From Polytrichum commune (taxonomy: Eukaryota > Streptophyta > Polytrichopsida > Polytrichales > Polytrichaceae), in assembly GCA_950295325.1 (NCBI GenBank), contig OX485805.1, forward strand, positions 57,560,758-57,624,757: a DNA stretch of 64,000 nt, read 5' to 3'. Shown one piece after another: positions 24,195 through 37,344 of this stretch (within the stretch, counting starts at the first letter, position 1; every line of letters begins with the position of its first letter). Below the pieces are notes generated by a model that did not search any database, had not been told where the DNA came from, and worked only from the letters and a program-made list of their open reading frames with translations. A program made the translations under genes and the position numbers.

Positions 24195-25656
24195 TAACTA
24201 CACCATGACGTGACCACTATGGCTACAATAATTTACTCTTTTATATATATATATGGTTACCCAAAATATTATAATGTATGATTACTACATGATCTCCATG
24301 ATCATGGACCCTTTTGGGTATCTTTCTAGGGTTGAGAGTTTGATACATAACTTGGTAAGTGATGGTAATGAGGACTCCAATATTCAAATAAGAATCCTAA
24401 AAGCTTAAAGATCAAAGCACTTTGTCCCATAGTTTGGCTTTGTAAACCTATTTCCACGTTCATATACAAGCTCGAGGCTATGATCAAGGTAAAGTGTCCC
24501 TCATTCACATCAACACAAGTGGTTAGCATTGTCTCTCTAAAGATCAAAGAATTTGGCAAAATCAAAATCTACAATATGGGGAAAAGATAATTATACATGT
24601 GGGTCATTAGCATGAGCATATAACTTACCATCAAGGCTCTCCCTATCGAATGTTGAATTAGTAGCGCTACTGGTACTCGTCTCCCATGCCAAAAGGATCT
24701 TGTGAAAGGGGGAAAGTTAGAAGGAATCCGTGCAAATAATTTTGCACTTCATAAGTTGCTTATCTTGCAGAATAAGCATCATGTTAACAATTAGTAGACG
24801 TGACACTACTAAATTTCTAGGCATCTAGTTAGACTTTGTGCAAATATTGTATGTGACACTAAATGTTATAAATGGTGTAGTGTAAAGGAGAAATCCTCCT
24901 CTTCAAAAAGGTTGCTTGCTTACATTTATGCACACAATTGCCTTCCATTTCTCAAGTGTCCAAGTGTTATAATGACTAACTTTCTTAGGAGTCATTTCCC
25001 TTACTCATTTTGAATACCTATTTACATGTTAGTTGAAGTTCATATGCAAGTGATGCTTTGTCCCCATCACTCACATAGTTGAATGATTAGACAACTGAGA
25101 GAACATTATTTCTCATTTGCTTCTTCTAACCCAAATTTACAAACTCTCATCTTGCATTAAGAAGTGGCCTACCTCGTAACAACATGTTTGTTCTAACAAC
25201 TTGTTTTTATTGAAAATATAGTACACCATAAACACTTTCTCATTTTAGCCAATCCTTACTAAAAAAAAAAAAAAACAAAGTATAGAAAACAAGTCCAACA
25301 AGGTATTCCATTTTTTTGAGAATTTGAGCCAAAATTTAAGGATAAGATACCCTATTATTATTAATAGAAGTAAAAAAGATGCACAAAATCTTTCAAATCT
25401 TGATGATCTTAGCATGAATTTCATATTTTAAAATTTTATTGAATTTCATTTAAAAATACCTTTAATTTGGAAAATGCTAGTACACTATTTATTGTATACA
25501 TAGACGGGGAGACTCATTTGAACACACACTTATTTCTCTTGTCAAAGTGAACAACCGAAGCAACGGGAATAACCAATTCCTCAATATCCGAACATTCTGA
25601 AACAATCAATGCATGTTAAATTTCAAGCAATCGAACAATCAATGCACAACTTACTA
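24195..25656. other. Intergenic, nothing recognised
   Basis: AT-rich, with a short TA microsatellite near 24,242 and an A14 run near 25,261. No coding similarity. Confidence 0.4.
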
Positions 25657-25760
25657 CCATAGAGGACTCTCAATTCTGACACAATTATTGTTTCCCCCTC
25701 AATTTTTGCCATGTGTCGTGCTCAAATTTGCTAAAGATTAGATAGAGGGTCCCCTACGGT
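25657..25760. mobile_element. Small MITE, family S, copy 2
   Basis: Ends TAGAGGACTCTC and, inverted, TAGGGGACCCTC. The interior phrases TTCTGACACAATTATTGTTT, CCCCCTCAATTTTTGCCATGTG and GCTAAAGATTAGA match copy 1 at 19.46 kb in order. It is about 40 bp shorter than copy 1, mainly through loss near the right end. Confidence 0.7.
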
Positions 25761-26289
25761 ATTCAAAGAATAATGAAATTTCATTTTTCACCATTCAAGA
25801 AGCCTAGTAACATATATAATCTACAACATATCAAGATTTGTGTTATTCAAATATTTTTCTCTTTCTCTTTTCAAATACTTCTTGTAGGATGTGAAACATG
25901 CAACTAGTGTGAGATGATTAGTGTATCCAAATCATGTCCATAGGCATTTGCCTCATAACTTTCGGAGCTCACATGAGTATCTTAATCATTATCAAAATGA
26001 ATATTCTCATGCTCATGAAATGATCATATAGGTTCCCCCCAATCATGTCGACTATTATACCTAAAAAGGTTATCATATTTTGAGCAGACAGTCCAATCCC
26101 TATTGAACACGTGTCTTTCGGTGTCCGTTCTTAGATCCACACCTAACCACATACCACGCAGACATAGGTGGCGTCCGTATTCTTGCTATGTTGGAATTAG
26201 TTAGTCCACCTACTAATTGAAGCCCAGTAAAGAGCGACGTGTGAAAACGCATACTGCATACTACAGGGAACGCGCATGCAGTGCTGGGA

Positions 26290-26551
26290 ACAAGAGAATA
26301 ACCGGGAACACGGAAATGGGAACGTCTTCTTCTTCGCACTGATGAGCCCGCCTCGGACGCCATAGCCAGGGAGCTTCTGAAGCTCGCTCGAGCTACCCTC
26401 GTCACCGCATGGCTCACATTTCCTTCGAATGCGCATTTTCTTCGTGAAGCTCTCTTCCACAATTCTTTTGGTCCACTCCGCGAATTTTCGGGTGCATTGT
26501 GGCGGGAATTAGCCGATTTGAAGCTGCTGCGGCCTGACCGCACTCGAGGTA
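26290..26551 (+). other. GC-rich open stretch, possible first exon
   Basis: One plus frame is open without stops from just after a TAA at about 26,297 to a good donor-like GAG|GTATAG at 26,551. It reads with protein-like composition, for example DAIARELLKLARATLVTAWL, and GPLREFSGALWRELADLKLL. No ATG lies in this frame before the donor, so as a first coding exon it would need an unseen upstream exon, or it is a 5' UTR or a decayed gene piece. T-rich, intron-like sequence follows. It could belong to the transporter transcript 1.3 kb downstream. I do not recognise the family. Confidence 0.35.
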
Positions 26552-27212
26552 TAGATTCCTGTTCCGCTTTTGGTTGTTGTTGCGTTGATCACTTTAATTT
26601 TTCCTTGTCTGATCCGAATTCGAAAATTTATGCGATGATCTTGTGTGATTTTCTAGACTACCGTGTCGGAACCTTTTCCGATTATTGCTCCCCACCCCCT
26701 CTCTTTTTTGTCCCTTTCAATTTTTGAGAGCTCGTTTTGATGCTTTTGATGAATTTTCCCTCTTCGCGCTGGACTGTGTTACGATATTTCTTAGATAGGT
26801 CCTTAGAAAAATCGCGGTAACAAACAGCCTTCTCCGCTTCTTGATCTCGTTCTTGCCTTTTTCTTCTCGTGATCTTACATCTAGTGGATGTAAAGATCGC
26901 AAGAATGAATGTTCGAGGATCGTGTGTTTTCGTTTGTGAGCCCTCTTATAACCCTTACGTTAGCATTCTGCACCATATCGTCGACCCTAGGTACAGTAGC
27001 ACTTTATTAGATAAATTAGCCTTTAATTTTTGTGAAATGCTGTTATTGCAACTTTCAATAGTGACGGACTGCACCTACAATGTGATGGAATTGTGATATA
27101 TCATGCCATTTTTTGAGCATTTTTAAGGAAAGATAATTTTAAACGGGAGGTTCAAAGTGGGGAGGAAGTTGTTGTTGTTGTCTCACAAACAGCAGCTGCT
27201 ACCTAAGGTAGC
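26552..27212. other. Possible intron / upstream region
   Basis: T-rich sequence after the donor-like site at 26,551, consistent with a plant 5' intron; no coding similarity. Confidence 0.3.
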
Positions 27213-27470
27213 TGGTGCTAAAGCCGCCACTTGAAGCACTGAGCATATAACTACTATTATTAGATCTAATTAGTTCTAAGTGATTCTCATTAGCAATTGA
27301 CAAGGAATTCCAACGCACCAAAGTATGTCTTATTCGTATGCAAAAATCATAAGGGTTCAAAGTCTTATCGGTAGATGACCCAAAACCATCAGCATGGGAA
27401 CCTGATGTTAAGGTGGTGGACATCCTCAAATTCAATATGTACTTAATGTGCAAGATTTTAGGGTGTTGGT
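27213..27470 (+). repeat. Dispersed repeat R1, copy B
   Basis: Same orientation and order as copy A: GGTGCTAAAGCCGCCACTTG, GATTCTCATTAGCAATTGAC, AAGGTGGTGGACATCCTC, GTGCAAGATTTTAGGGTG. The antisense strand is open for about 100 codons (27,199-27,498). The transporter start codon follows 380 bp later. Confidence 0.8.
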
Positions 27471-27852
27471 TTTGGGTGGAGTGTTTTATTAGCACCATCT
27501 ACCTTATTTCAGTAGAGTTTTGGATAGAAGGCGCTGAAATTACACTTATGTGGCAAGGCAAGTTAACAAAGGTGAAGGCATGCACATACATTTCTGCAGA
27601 TTCTGAAACAAGCAAAGCATGAAGGCCAGGGTTGTTTCGATATTCTGGAGCATCTGGATTTGAACTTTCATACCAGCGCCAAATGGAATTGACGAGCAAG
27701 TGGTTTTATTTTCGAAGTCATTCTAACCAATGGTTGATGACCTGTATATACGTGCATGAGTGACCAGCCGTGTATCAACATTGTGCCAGTGTATACAGAA
27801 TGGGATAGAAAATCCACCAAGATCAATTCTTCACGAAGAGAATCATAAAGAA

Positions 27853-30800
27853 ATGGTAGTTGCGATGATGATGTGGCCATCCAGGGTGAAAAGTGTCCTC
27901 AAGGACCGATGGCTAGGGTTGTGTCTTGGTATGTGGATGCAAGCATGCGGTGGAATCTCGTATGTGTTCTCATTATATTCTGGAGATTTAAAGCATACAC
28001 TGGGATACAATCAAGAGATGATTGATGGTCTGGGCACAGCAAAGGACATTGGTGGCAATGTTGGAATTATTTCAGGTCTTCTGATAGACCTTACATCTGC
28101 TTGGTTTGTGCTCCTTGTTGGTGGACTTATGCATAGCTGCTTCTACTTTTTGGTAAGTTTCAAGGCTGTTGTGGGTCCGCTGTATTTGGTTGCAATCAAG
28201 TGGATAAAATGTTTAGTAACTAAAGCTATCAAAGTCCATATGCGATATATGGGATCTAGGTTGTCATGCTTTATTCTAATTGGCATGCAAGTTGATGGTG
28301 TATTGCTTGTCAATTGCCTTTTGAAGTTCCAGTGTGACTCAATAAAGAATGTCTCAATAGCACAAGAATGTACTTTGTTTGCAGCTTTTCCTTGCAGCCA
28401 CCGGGAAAATTACACCTTCGTACTGGCAGGTACAGCTAATTCAGCCTAATCAGAGTCAAAAGCTTTCACATATCTTATGACAGTTTTATACAAGGACATA
28501 GGTCCCTACGTCCCCACCCAATTTGAACTCGAAAATCAATTCATCTATGGGGTGTTTTGTGTCTTTATATAATATTGCATGCTGTTATTAGTATCTGCAT
28601 GAATAATTGGTCAATCCACCTGTAGAGAGGAAAAAAAAAATCAAGTTGCAAACCAAAGTACAATCAAAATTTGAATTCGTCCATTAAATCATGAGCTCAG
28701 TACATCAATTGAAATACCCCTCACTCAGCTTTGAAAATCATGTCCATAGTATTTGCTTCTAGACATGATCTTTCTTGTTCCCATCATCACTGTTTCCTTT
28801 CACATGTGGTATTACTGGAGTTGTACACATGTGGTTTAATGTTCTTAAGGCATGTTATTCACTGCTGCCATAATTACTGGCTGTAGATGTGTGGCATTAT
28901 TATGCTAGGCACGAATGGTGCAACATGGTTCAATACTGCAGTTCTCGTCACATGGTATCTACTCACTCCAAAGCTCTCTTTTCTGGTTTCTCTGCTTTTC
29001 ATTGTAGTATCGCAACATTTTGATCCATGAACTGGGACCTACTGTGCTGCTTTAACTGCTATTAACCCTCATTTTGTCACAAGCTACCAAATTGGTCACC
29101 AATCTAGTGTGTTTTGGAACACCTTAAGGGCTGATGAGCTGGCTAAACATGAGGTGAAGTTGTTTAAAGTTTGGAGTTCTGGTTTGCTGCAGCATGCGAA
29201 ATTTTCCATCAGACAGAGGTGTGGTGGTTGGGCTTTTGAAAGGGTTCATTGGACTTAGTGGAGCCATCTTCACACAGGTAGTATCCAAGTATAAAATATG
29301 TCCCTTTCAGAAGAAACGTAATCCTCCAAAGAAATCTATCCAAATGCAATGTTGTGTTGTTCCTGAACATTCTATAATTAATGCCTACCTGGTAGATGCT
29401 TCTTGTATGTGTCAGAGATGACATAATGCAGAATGTTGCAATCAGATTGCACAAAAAAATTCATCCTTCTAAGTGTACATGGATGTGGATGTTAGTTCCT
29501 ACTGACCTAGATTGCATTCCTCACCACCACTTTTTATTGTCATCATCACCATTGTTTGTACTTATTCCATAATTTCCTATCCTCAGGTTTATACAGCTGT
29601 GTATGCACCACATACAGGCCCTTTCCTTCTGTTATGTGCAACAGTTCCTCCATTAGTAGCATTGGTGTCCATGGTGGTGATTCGTCCTGTTGAGGCTCCA
29701 AAGCGTAAAGACGAATCTGACAAGTCCAACTTTTCCTTCTTATATGTAAGTAATGGATACTTGGACTTTTGGATATATTGGGTAATCTTACTGAGTAACA
29801 CCTGCAGGTTCTGTCTAGGAATGTCATACTGATTGTCTCAAATAGTCTGGACAATAATAAGTTTGAAAAATTTGGCGTGGACAATACTGTTTCTTTTCAG
29901 TGCTTGAAATTAGTGCTGGCTACAGAGACTCGGGAAAGAGAAGTGTGTTAAGTGAAATAGTACCACATGGATGGGAAATGGATCTGAATGAAGTCTTGCA
30001 AGGAAAAAAATAGCTCGTCTCATGCAGTAGTAACACATGCATATCCACAATCAGCAGATTTTGGAACATTTCTCTCATGACTTCAATCTTTAATCTCATG
30101 AAGATTTCAAGTGGCTGATTGGTCAGTCTGCCAAGAATGTACTCTTTAAAATAATGTGACCTCCCAATTAGCGTGCTCTCCATAATTTTTTACCTATATT
30201 GTTGAGAATTTTCATATTGATGGACTACATCGATATAATGTTTTCTGTGGAATCCGTGTACTTCATTTAGATCTGAATTCTTCTGGGCATGAAGTCAATA
30301 GGTGAATCAATCCTGTAGACTTATTCTTGGTAGAGTGCATCTCTGTTGTTTGCACTGTGCAGATTGTGGGACTTGTATTGGCATTCTACCTCATGGCTGT
30401 GATTCTTATACAAGTAAGTCCTGAAACATGTTATATATTGATACCTATGCTTTGATAAATCAATTATTTCAGTCGGCTGATGTCATCATAGGAAAAACCT
30501 GTGATCTCCTGTTTCCAAAATATTTTCTAATCGATTTCCTCTTACGACCAAAAATTACAATTATTCTATATGGAGAGGGGACATATAAGTGTATATATAC
30601 ATATACATATTTGTGCATCAACATTTCTTTTAAAGTCTGATGCTTGTTGATTCTCGTGGGGTTTGACAGGACATTTTTATGATCAGCAAGACAATAAGTC
30701 GCTTGTTCATGATGGTTATGCTGATGATTTTATTTCTGCCTGGCCTTATACCAGTAAGTTCATGTAAACTTTCACGTCTTTTGTTCATGTCAAGGCTGAT

Positions 30801-33800
30801 ACAGCTACAGTTTCACAGCTACACATAGTATGGCCTTTCTCTTCCTTCCTCCCTTTGCTCCTGTTTACCTTTGTCATCCTATAGAATTCGTGGTTATGTG
30901 GTCATGGTGCTCTACTATAAATGATTGGAGTTTGTGAAGTTGACTATGGTCTAGATTTTACTGGTCTAAGAGCATGTGGCACACCTTTGTGAGAAACCAA
31001 TTAACATTTTCGACTTGGTGCAACTGGGCTGTGGCAGCTGAGTGGAGGGGCACAGCACAAGGGATATTCTCAACTTCCCACTGAGGCTACAGCTATAGTA
31101 TCTCCAATGCCAGACAGAACCTCATCCAGGCAACAACAAAATGAACGCAAGTCTCCTCTTCTGCCATTTAAGATGGCCACCAGTATCGATGTCCCTACTA
31201 AAACATTAGAGCGCTTTATGGAGGCAGCAAAGGCTCTTAATCCAGATACTCCTTCAAAGACCACTGTGAAGCTTGGGCATGACCATTCTTTGTGGGAAGC
31301 AGCAAGTACTGAAGACTATTGGTTGGTGCACTCATTGATTATTAGAAATTGGTGGATGGCATTAAAAATTCACTTGTGATGTTTCTATTCATGTGGCCAT
31401 TCTTGATGATATATTTATGTTGCAAAAGGTTGTAGTGTTTTTTGATCTATTCTTTCGTTTCATTTGTTTTGTTTTGTTTTGTTTCAAGTCCACTAGATTA
31501 AATAACATTTTATTTTTTTCCATATCATGAGGCTTCATGAAATGGTTGAGGTGGAGGGTCACCACGCAGGAAACTTGCAGGACCTACTACATGCGGGAAT
31601 GTATATAGATGTGCTACTTTGTGACTTTGTTATTGAATTTTCAACAGGTTGCTATTCTTTGCCATGGGTTGTGGTACTGGGAGTGGTTTAACAGCAATCA
31701 ACAACCTTGCACAGGTTAGATGTCACCAATTGTTGGGGTTTAATTTAACGTCTCCATGATGCTAAACAATGTAACACGTTATATTCCCAGCTATCTAGAG
31801 ACTGTCAGATGTCACATATGAACATCATGAGGCTTCTGTTTGCATTACATTTCTCGAAACAGCTTATTATCTGATAACTCATGTGGTCAGATTCCCTGAG
31901 TACTTCAATTGTAATGCCATTGTCTTTTTATGTACAGATGGCAGAATCCCTTGGGTCCAAGAGTATTGGAGCATTTGTTGCATTGGTCAGCATTTGGAAT
32001 TTTCTTGGCAGGATGGGTGCTGGGTATGTGTATATGAGACACAATATGTTGGATTTTATGATTGTTTTAAATCATGAGATGAACAGTTTACCCTGACTTA
32101 AGTTTCAGGATGGGAAAGCCTGGAGATTTCCACATTGCCATAGGCAGGACCAATGGACATTACACAAGTGAAGTTTAGTGACTGCAACTTAGTTGCTTGT
32201 AACAAATAATGTGAGTTAGTTTGATAATACTGCAGAGACATGGACATAACAATGTGGCTGCTCTAGTCCCCACTTTGAGATGACTCCCTCAATCTTTTTG
32301 AATTGCAGATATGTGTCAGAGTACTACATGAAGCAGTATGCCACTCCAAGGCCTGTCTTTCTTTTCTGTGCGCAAGCTGTGATGGCATGTGCACACCTTC
32401 TATTTGCATCTTCAGGTACTCATAAGAAACTTCGTTTGGCTCTAGTCCAAGTGGGCTCATATTGTTAGCAAGTTATTCATCATTACTGCAAAACACATTC
32501 AGTTGAAACCGGAGTGTGGTTATACTGTAGTTCAATGTTTCAGCTTGCTTACTCTTGTCCTCATATCAATTTATAGTCTGATCTCCTGCTGGAAACTGGC
32601 AGGGTTGGAGAGTCAAATGAAAAGGAACACCTGTCAGTCTCAAGATTGGTTGCTCAAGGTCATGCCCCAAGTCTTTTTGTTTGTACATATAGTGAAGTAA
32701 ACATATGTGTTATGCACATAATGTGGCACTAGACATGGATACATCCACGTTGGTCATGGAAAGGTGTCTAAGAGCACCTTGCTTTCCATGTATGTAATTC
32801 AATGAGGTGGTTTGTGCTGTGGACAGTGCCAGCACTGCTTTATGTGGCTTCCATATTGGTTGGTTTGGCTCATGGAGCTCACTGGACACTGATGGTGGCC
32901 ACATCATCCGAGTTATTTGGCCTGAAACATTTTGGGGCTCTATATAACACGCTCAGGTTGGACATTTCGTTCATCTTGCACATTTGAAGGCATGCAGATC
33001 TTTACTCCACTTTGGATCTAGCCATCATTGTGTACTTCATATTCACTGTTGTATTCTAAAAGGATGCAAGGGGCTTCATACTTTAGTCAATGATTACAGC
33101 ATTTCCTTTGCCTCTAGCCAAGGCAGAGCTTGCATTTGTGGAGTTCATTGTTGCTCTGAAAAGCGGTGAAGTGGAACATGGGATGTTGATTCCTCCTAGT
33201 GGCCAGACTGCCTCATCCTCTTTGGTTTTTTCTGTAGGCCCTTTCAGTCTTGTTAACATGCTGCCCTTGTGTTTGCAGCATCTCGTCTACTGTGGGCTCT
33301 TACCTCCTGTCTGTGAAGCTGGCGGGGTACATCTACGACCGGCAGGTGGCTTCCATTCAAGCTGCAGCCTTAGCAGCAGGGCAGGTGTTGACAGGGACTC
33401 AGAGATGCGTCGGTCCTCAATGCTTTAGGTGAGTGTTCCCTTGCCGGTTCCTGCTGTTGTGACAAAGAAAAGCTCTCCTGTTAGGGTTTACATAGTTCAG
33501 TGATACCAGCTTGACAAGAAAATGTATTTTGCTGTCCTTGTCTTTGCCACATCTCGTCTAATGTCTCATGATATCTGGTGTCTCTGGAACAAACCCCTTA
33601 TATTTGTCGCCTCCATATTCTCCCTACAGCTTGAGGGCCCAAAGGACCAAGGAAGCCTGAATGGTTGATGTACCTACATGGCATGAAAGGGATAACTTTT
33701 CATGGTCTACAAAGTGGTGGGTCACAAAACCAGGAGACCATGACACTTCGAAATCTCACAACCCTTGTTTGTATGGAAGGGCCCACATAAATAGGATGGT

Positions 33801-34320
33801 AATAGCATTTGGCTGAGCACCCAGCCGCTTATGAAATATCACTAGAAGGCCTGTGACCACACAAATTTCTATTTCAATTTTCCATTGTATGGCCTTCAGA
33901 TAAGTTTCAAGCGCCACAAATCTATGGTCACGGTCCTTCGCCATAGTGTAAATTGGCCCTAAATATTATTGAGGTAAGGAACCTTACGGTCCTCAAGTTT
34001 CCAAAATGATCACAGCTTCTAAAATTGAGTTGTCTCGGTTCTCGTGCAGGTCCACTTTCTTGGTGATGGCAGGGGTTTGTGGAGTAGGTTGCCTGGCACT
34101 CACTCGTCTGATCGCCCGGACACGGAAAGTCTACAGAGACATGTACAAAACACAGCAAGCCAAGGATATGTTAGCTGCAAAGGGGAACTTGGGCGAAGTG
34201 CACATGTCTCCCCTCACATCCTTTGAGGCACTGGAAGAGCCCAGTTTTGCAGAATCCCCAGTATTGAAGAGCAGCAACATGCCTGAAGCCCAACGCCATC
34301 GCCGTCTGAGCTCTAACTGA
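27853..34320 (+). CDS. Nodulin-like / NFD4 major facilitator transporter, 14 exons
   Basis: Exons: 27,853-28,152; 28,385-28,429; 28,887-28,954; 29,193-29,277; 29,587-29,745; 30,363-30,413; 30,670-30,753; 31,038-31,321; 31,648-31,714; 31,938-32,023; 32,309-32,415; 32,827-32,956; 33,279-33,428; 34,050-34,320. All introns are GT-AG with matching phases; the product is 628 residues. It is a multi-pass membrane protein. The Nodulin-like domain covers about residues 15-265: GMWMQACGGISYVFSLYSGDLKHTLGYNQ near the N-terminus (read in two pieces), AKDIGGNVGI, LGTNGATWFNTAVLVTC, and MRNFPSDRGVVVGLLKGFIG. A polar cytosolic-type loop (~270-350) precedes the second half: AMGCGTGSGLTAINNLAQ, WNFLGRMGAGYVSEYY, GAHWTLMVATSSELFGLKHF, and a soluble tail ending RRHRRLSSN-like. 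Substrates of the family are mostly unknown. An upstream in-frame ATG at 27,760 would add 31 residues; 27,853 was chosen because family similarity starts just after it. Confidence 0.93.
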
Positions 34321-35329
34321 AACTCAAATGAAATGGTGTGCTTGCACTCAAAGTTCTTAGGAATTTGAGTTCATAGAGTGAAGGTTTACTGTAGTTCATA
34401 TTACAAGCACAAGTGGATGAGCTGTGAGCATCGATTTATACAACATTTAGCACCACAGTAGGTCAGCCCCTTCACCTACTCATTTTTCTGTGTGTTTCCC
34501 ACAAGATCACGCAGCCTCATATTTTTCCCCAACTTGTTAACCGTGCACATAAAGTGCACCTGTTTAGTCACTTTTGAATTGCCAAATAGTTGGAATTTGA
34601 TTGCGTTTGGTTTACTATGCTTACGTGTTCAGCAGCCGTGAATATGACACGTGAATATGACACTCCAAGTATCCAACGAGACCAATGATACTTGGAGCAT
34701 ATAGGAGGCATCTTCCAAGACAATACGTGTGTCATAATTCTGCAGAGAGATTTTAGTTTGAAAAATTATGCAAAGCTTGATGTTGCAGTGTATGATCTAT
34801 CCAATCTTCAATGCATTGGCTTCAAGGCTGTATCACACAGATAATTTCCAAAGATACAGTTTGGTTTGCTTCCAGCAGAGACTGGCTGTGCAGGGTGTGA
34901 AAATACAAGCTGTGAGGGTATTCTGGATTGTTTTCGGTTAATACTCACAATGAGATTTCCAACATCTTGCTACATGTTTTTGGAAGTGAACACAATGTTG
35001 GGCAAATGTAACAGACCAGCTAATGGTAATTATATTCTAAGAAGAAATGGTGGAGACTTAAGGAGACCATAAATGAGAATTCTGATGCAATATGGCATTC
35101 ACTTTATAAGGATTCCGATCCTCAAGCCATCAACTACCAGATACGCTAGAGCGCATTGGTGAATCCTAAATTTGTCTGTCGAAGTAGAGACATGGGAGTT
35201 CTCGAAAAGGCATTGCAACCGGCTTCTGTGCATAATTACGACGAGCTCACCCATGTACCTCCAGATTTGAAGATAACATCACATGGTAAGTACCATTTGC
35301 TCATCAATATGTGCTTGCATATAGATCCC
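34321..35329. other. 3' UTR and intergenic
   Basis: Sequence after the transporter stop. The first few hundred bases probably belong to the transcript. No further gene recognised. Confidence 0.4.
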
Positions 35330-35640
35330 TCGATTTCAAATAGATTTCTATTAAGTGTCTCGCTTCCTTAATCGGACCCCTCCATTTGAATGGCATGTGG
35401 TTCGGTGAGGATCAAAGAGTAAACAGGATAGACTCATGTTCCAAACAATACGTCTTCAAATATTAATTACACACAGTAGTGAACACAATTGGGAGGATCT
35501 ATGTACATTATTAAAAAATCAAGAAACATGCACTTCCAATAACCATAACTAGAGCAGGAGGAGTACAAGACAATATGAATTTAGAGACCTTATTTGGAGT
35601 TGGCATGCTTAACATTGATCACTATCCATGACCACCATCA
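35330..35640 (+). repeat. Dispersed copy of the 15.5-kb MITE interior
   Basis: Shares with 15,490-15,760 the ordered phrases TGTGGTT[AC]GGTGAG-like start, CAATTGGGAGGA, ACTTCCA[AC]TAACCATAA and TTGCTGATGCTTAA/TTGGCATGCTTAA. The perfect 27-bp inverted ends of the 15.5-kb copy are not visible here. Confidence 0.6.
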
Positions 35641-37344
35641 ATGCATTTTCCTTCCAAGATAAAAGTTACAAAACCATTCCAAGATGGACCAGAAACACTT
35701 GGTCCTTGATATGACTGGTTAAAAATACATGTTTCATAACATGAAAAATTGACATTATTCCTGTACCAAATTGTCACATTTTTTAACTAAAAAAATTAGT
35801 ATTTAACCACTTGCTTTGATAATTTATAATATTAATGTAGAACTTTAATAGAAAGATATGCATAAAATGGAATGTGCGTAACCAAGAGTGAAAATATACC
35901 CATGTCCTCCATATTCCTTATATGTTCCGGCAGATGATTGGTGGGTAACACTTATGTATAGGAATGAAAACGAGTACTTCGCATTTTCAACTCACAGAGT
36001 AACATAGTGCATTTTAGATATTTTTGCTGTTAGGTGTGTGCTTACGAATTTCAAGCCATATTAAATTGTTATTCGTAACGCCTTGCACGCTACATCTTAT
36101 TTATTGATAAGGCGTTCTACTATAGGATTTGCCACATTACATTTAGATCACTAAATCAATGACAACTAGGTTCAGTTGAGGATATTTCAATGTATAATTC
36201 AATTCGTTCCTATCTCTAGCTGTTTGATAGAAAAATTTCACCTCAGCTTATCCTCCATGCTGTTTCCCAATGCAATAAATGCACAGCGATGCACTAATTC
36301 ACAACCCACTTCAAACCCTCTACTCTGTCACACAAACTACTTACACACAAGCTTTAAATTGGCACTGCTCAGCTTTACTGTTGTGTTGGAACGGATGTTT
36401 CTCTTCAACGCCTTCCAAAGAAGACTAAAAGCGAGCTGGGATTATCCAGTCATCATTGCAGCCTACAAAATACTTCCATCTTCATGAAAACTAATTACAC
36501 ATTTCTGAGCTGACCGCAACAGGAATATTGGTCTCACGTGCCTACCCCGTAGGCATAGCCTTTACCTTCCTTTTATCATCATAGCAAAGTATCACTCACA
36601 TATCATTACTACCAACCAAACAGATCACTCAGCACTTCTTAGAGATTGAAGCCCACACTTGACCAAAGCCTTTCGGAGGATTGACAGATATGCTATTCAT
36701 CCTCGTGATCTGTTTGCTACTAGAATACAACTGCAAAGCGAATACATTAACAAAGTGAGAGTGGAAGCTTCTTCCTGCCCAGGTAGATTCGTCAGGGCCA
36801 GGTTGAACAGCTGCCCACCCACTTCGCTCTTGGCAACTTTCAGCGCTCATATGTGCTACCAGGTCCAAGCATACGAGTGACTCTAGTCAGATTGACTCGC
36901 TCATAACAACCGCTCAGACCCTTAGATGTTCTGTATGTTTTGAGATAGTTTCAGTTAGCCAACTGATCATCTGTTCTCATCATCACGGCTCCGGCATAAA
37001 CTCAGTGATGCATTGGATTAACCACCGTACGGGATTACACAATGCACTGACAACGATTTTCAAAGGTTACATAATCGGTCACATCAACCTATAGATTCAA
37101 ACACTTTTGTAATATCACAACAAGTCTGACAAAAAGCTTTACCCTCAGTAATCGAAGCATTAGCGATCATAGCAGCAAAAATAGTACTCGCAGACATAAT
37201 GAAGCAGGCGCCCGATAGGAGCGAAAGACTATTTTTTGCAATTATTCATAGCCCATTGGGCTCATTTGAACTATGCAATACATTACCAGCCTGCTTCACA
37301 AAAAAACCCCCACAACTCCATCTTTAAAGGATGCAAAGACTCAG
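35641..37344. other. Intergenic, no gene recognised
   Basis: AT-rich to about 36,600. Around 36,640-36,880 composition rises and both strands are open for about 75 codons, but neither frame has a recognisable domain. No RNA gene found. Confidence 0.35.

Noticed and set aside
26100-26543. 147-codon minus-strand frame
   Set aside because: Arg/Ser-rich antisense product of a GC-rich stretch; no similarity, and the opposite strand looks more protein-like.
27760-27852. 31-residue N-terminal extension of the transporter from ATG 27,760
   Set aside because: The added residues have no family counterpart, and the ATG at 27,853 has similarity starting right behind it. It remains possible as an alternative start.
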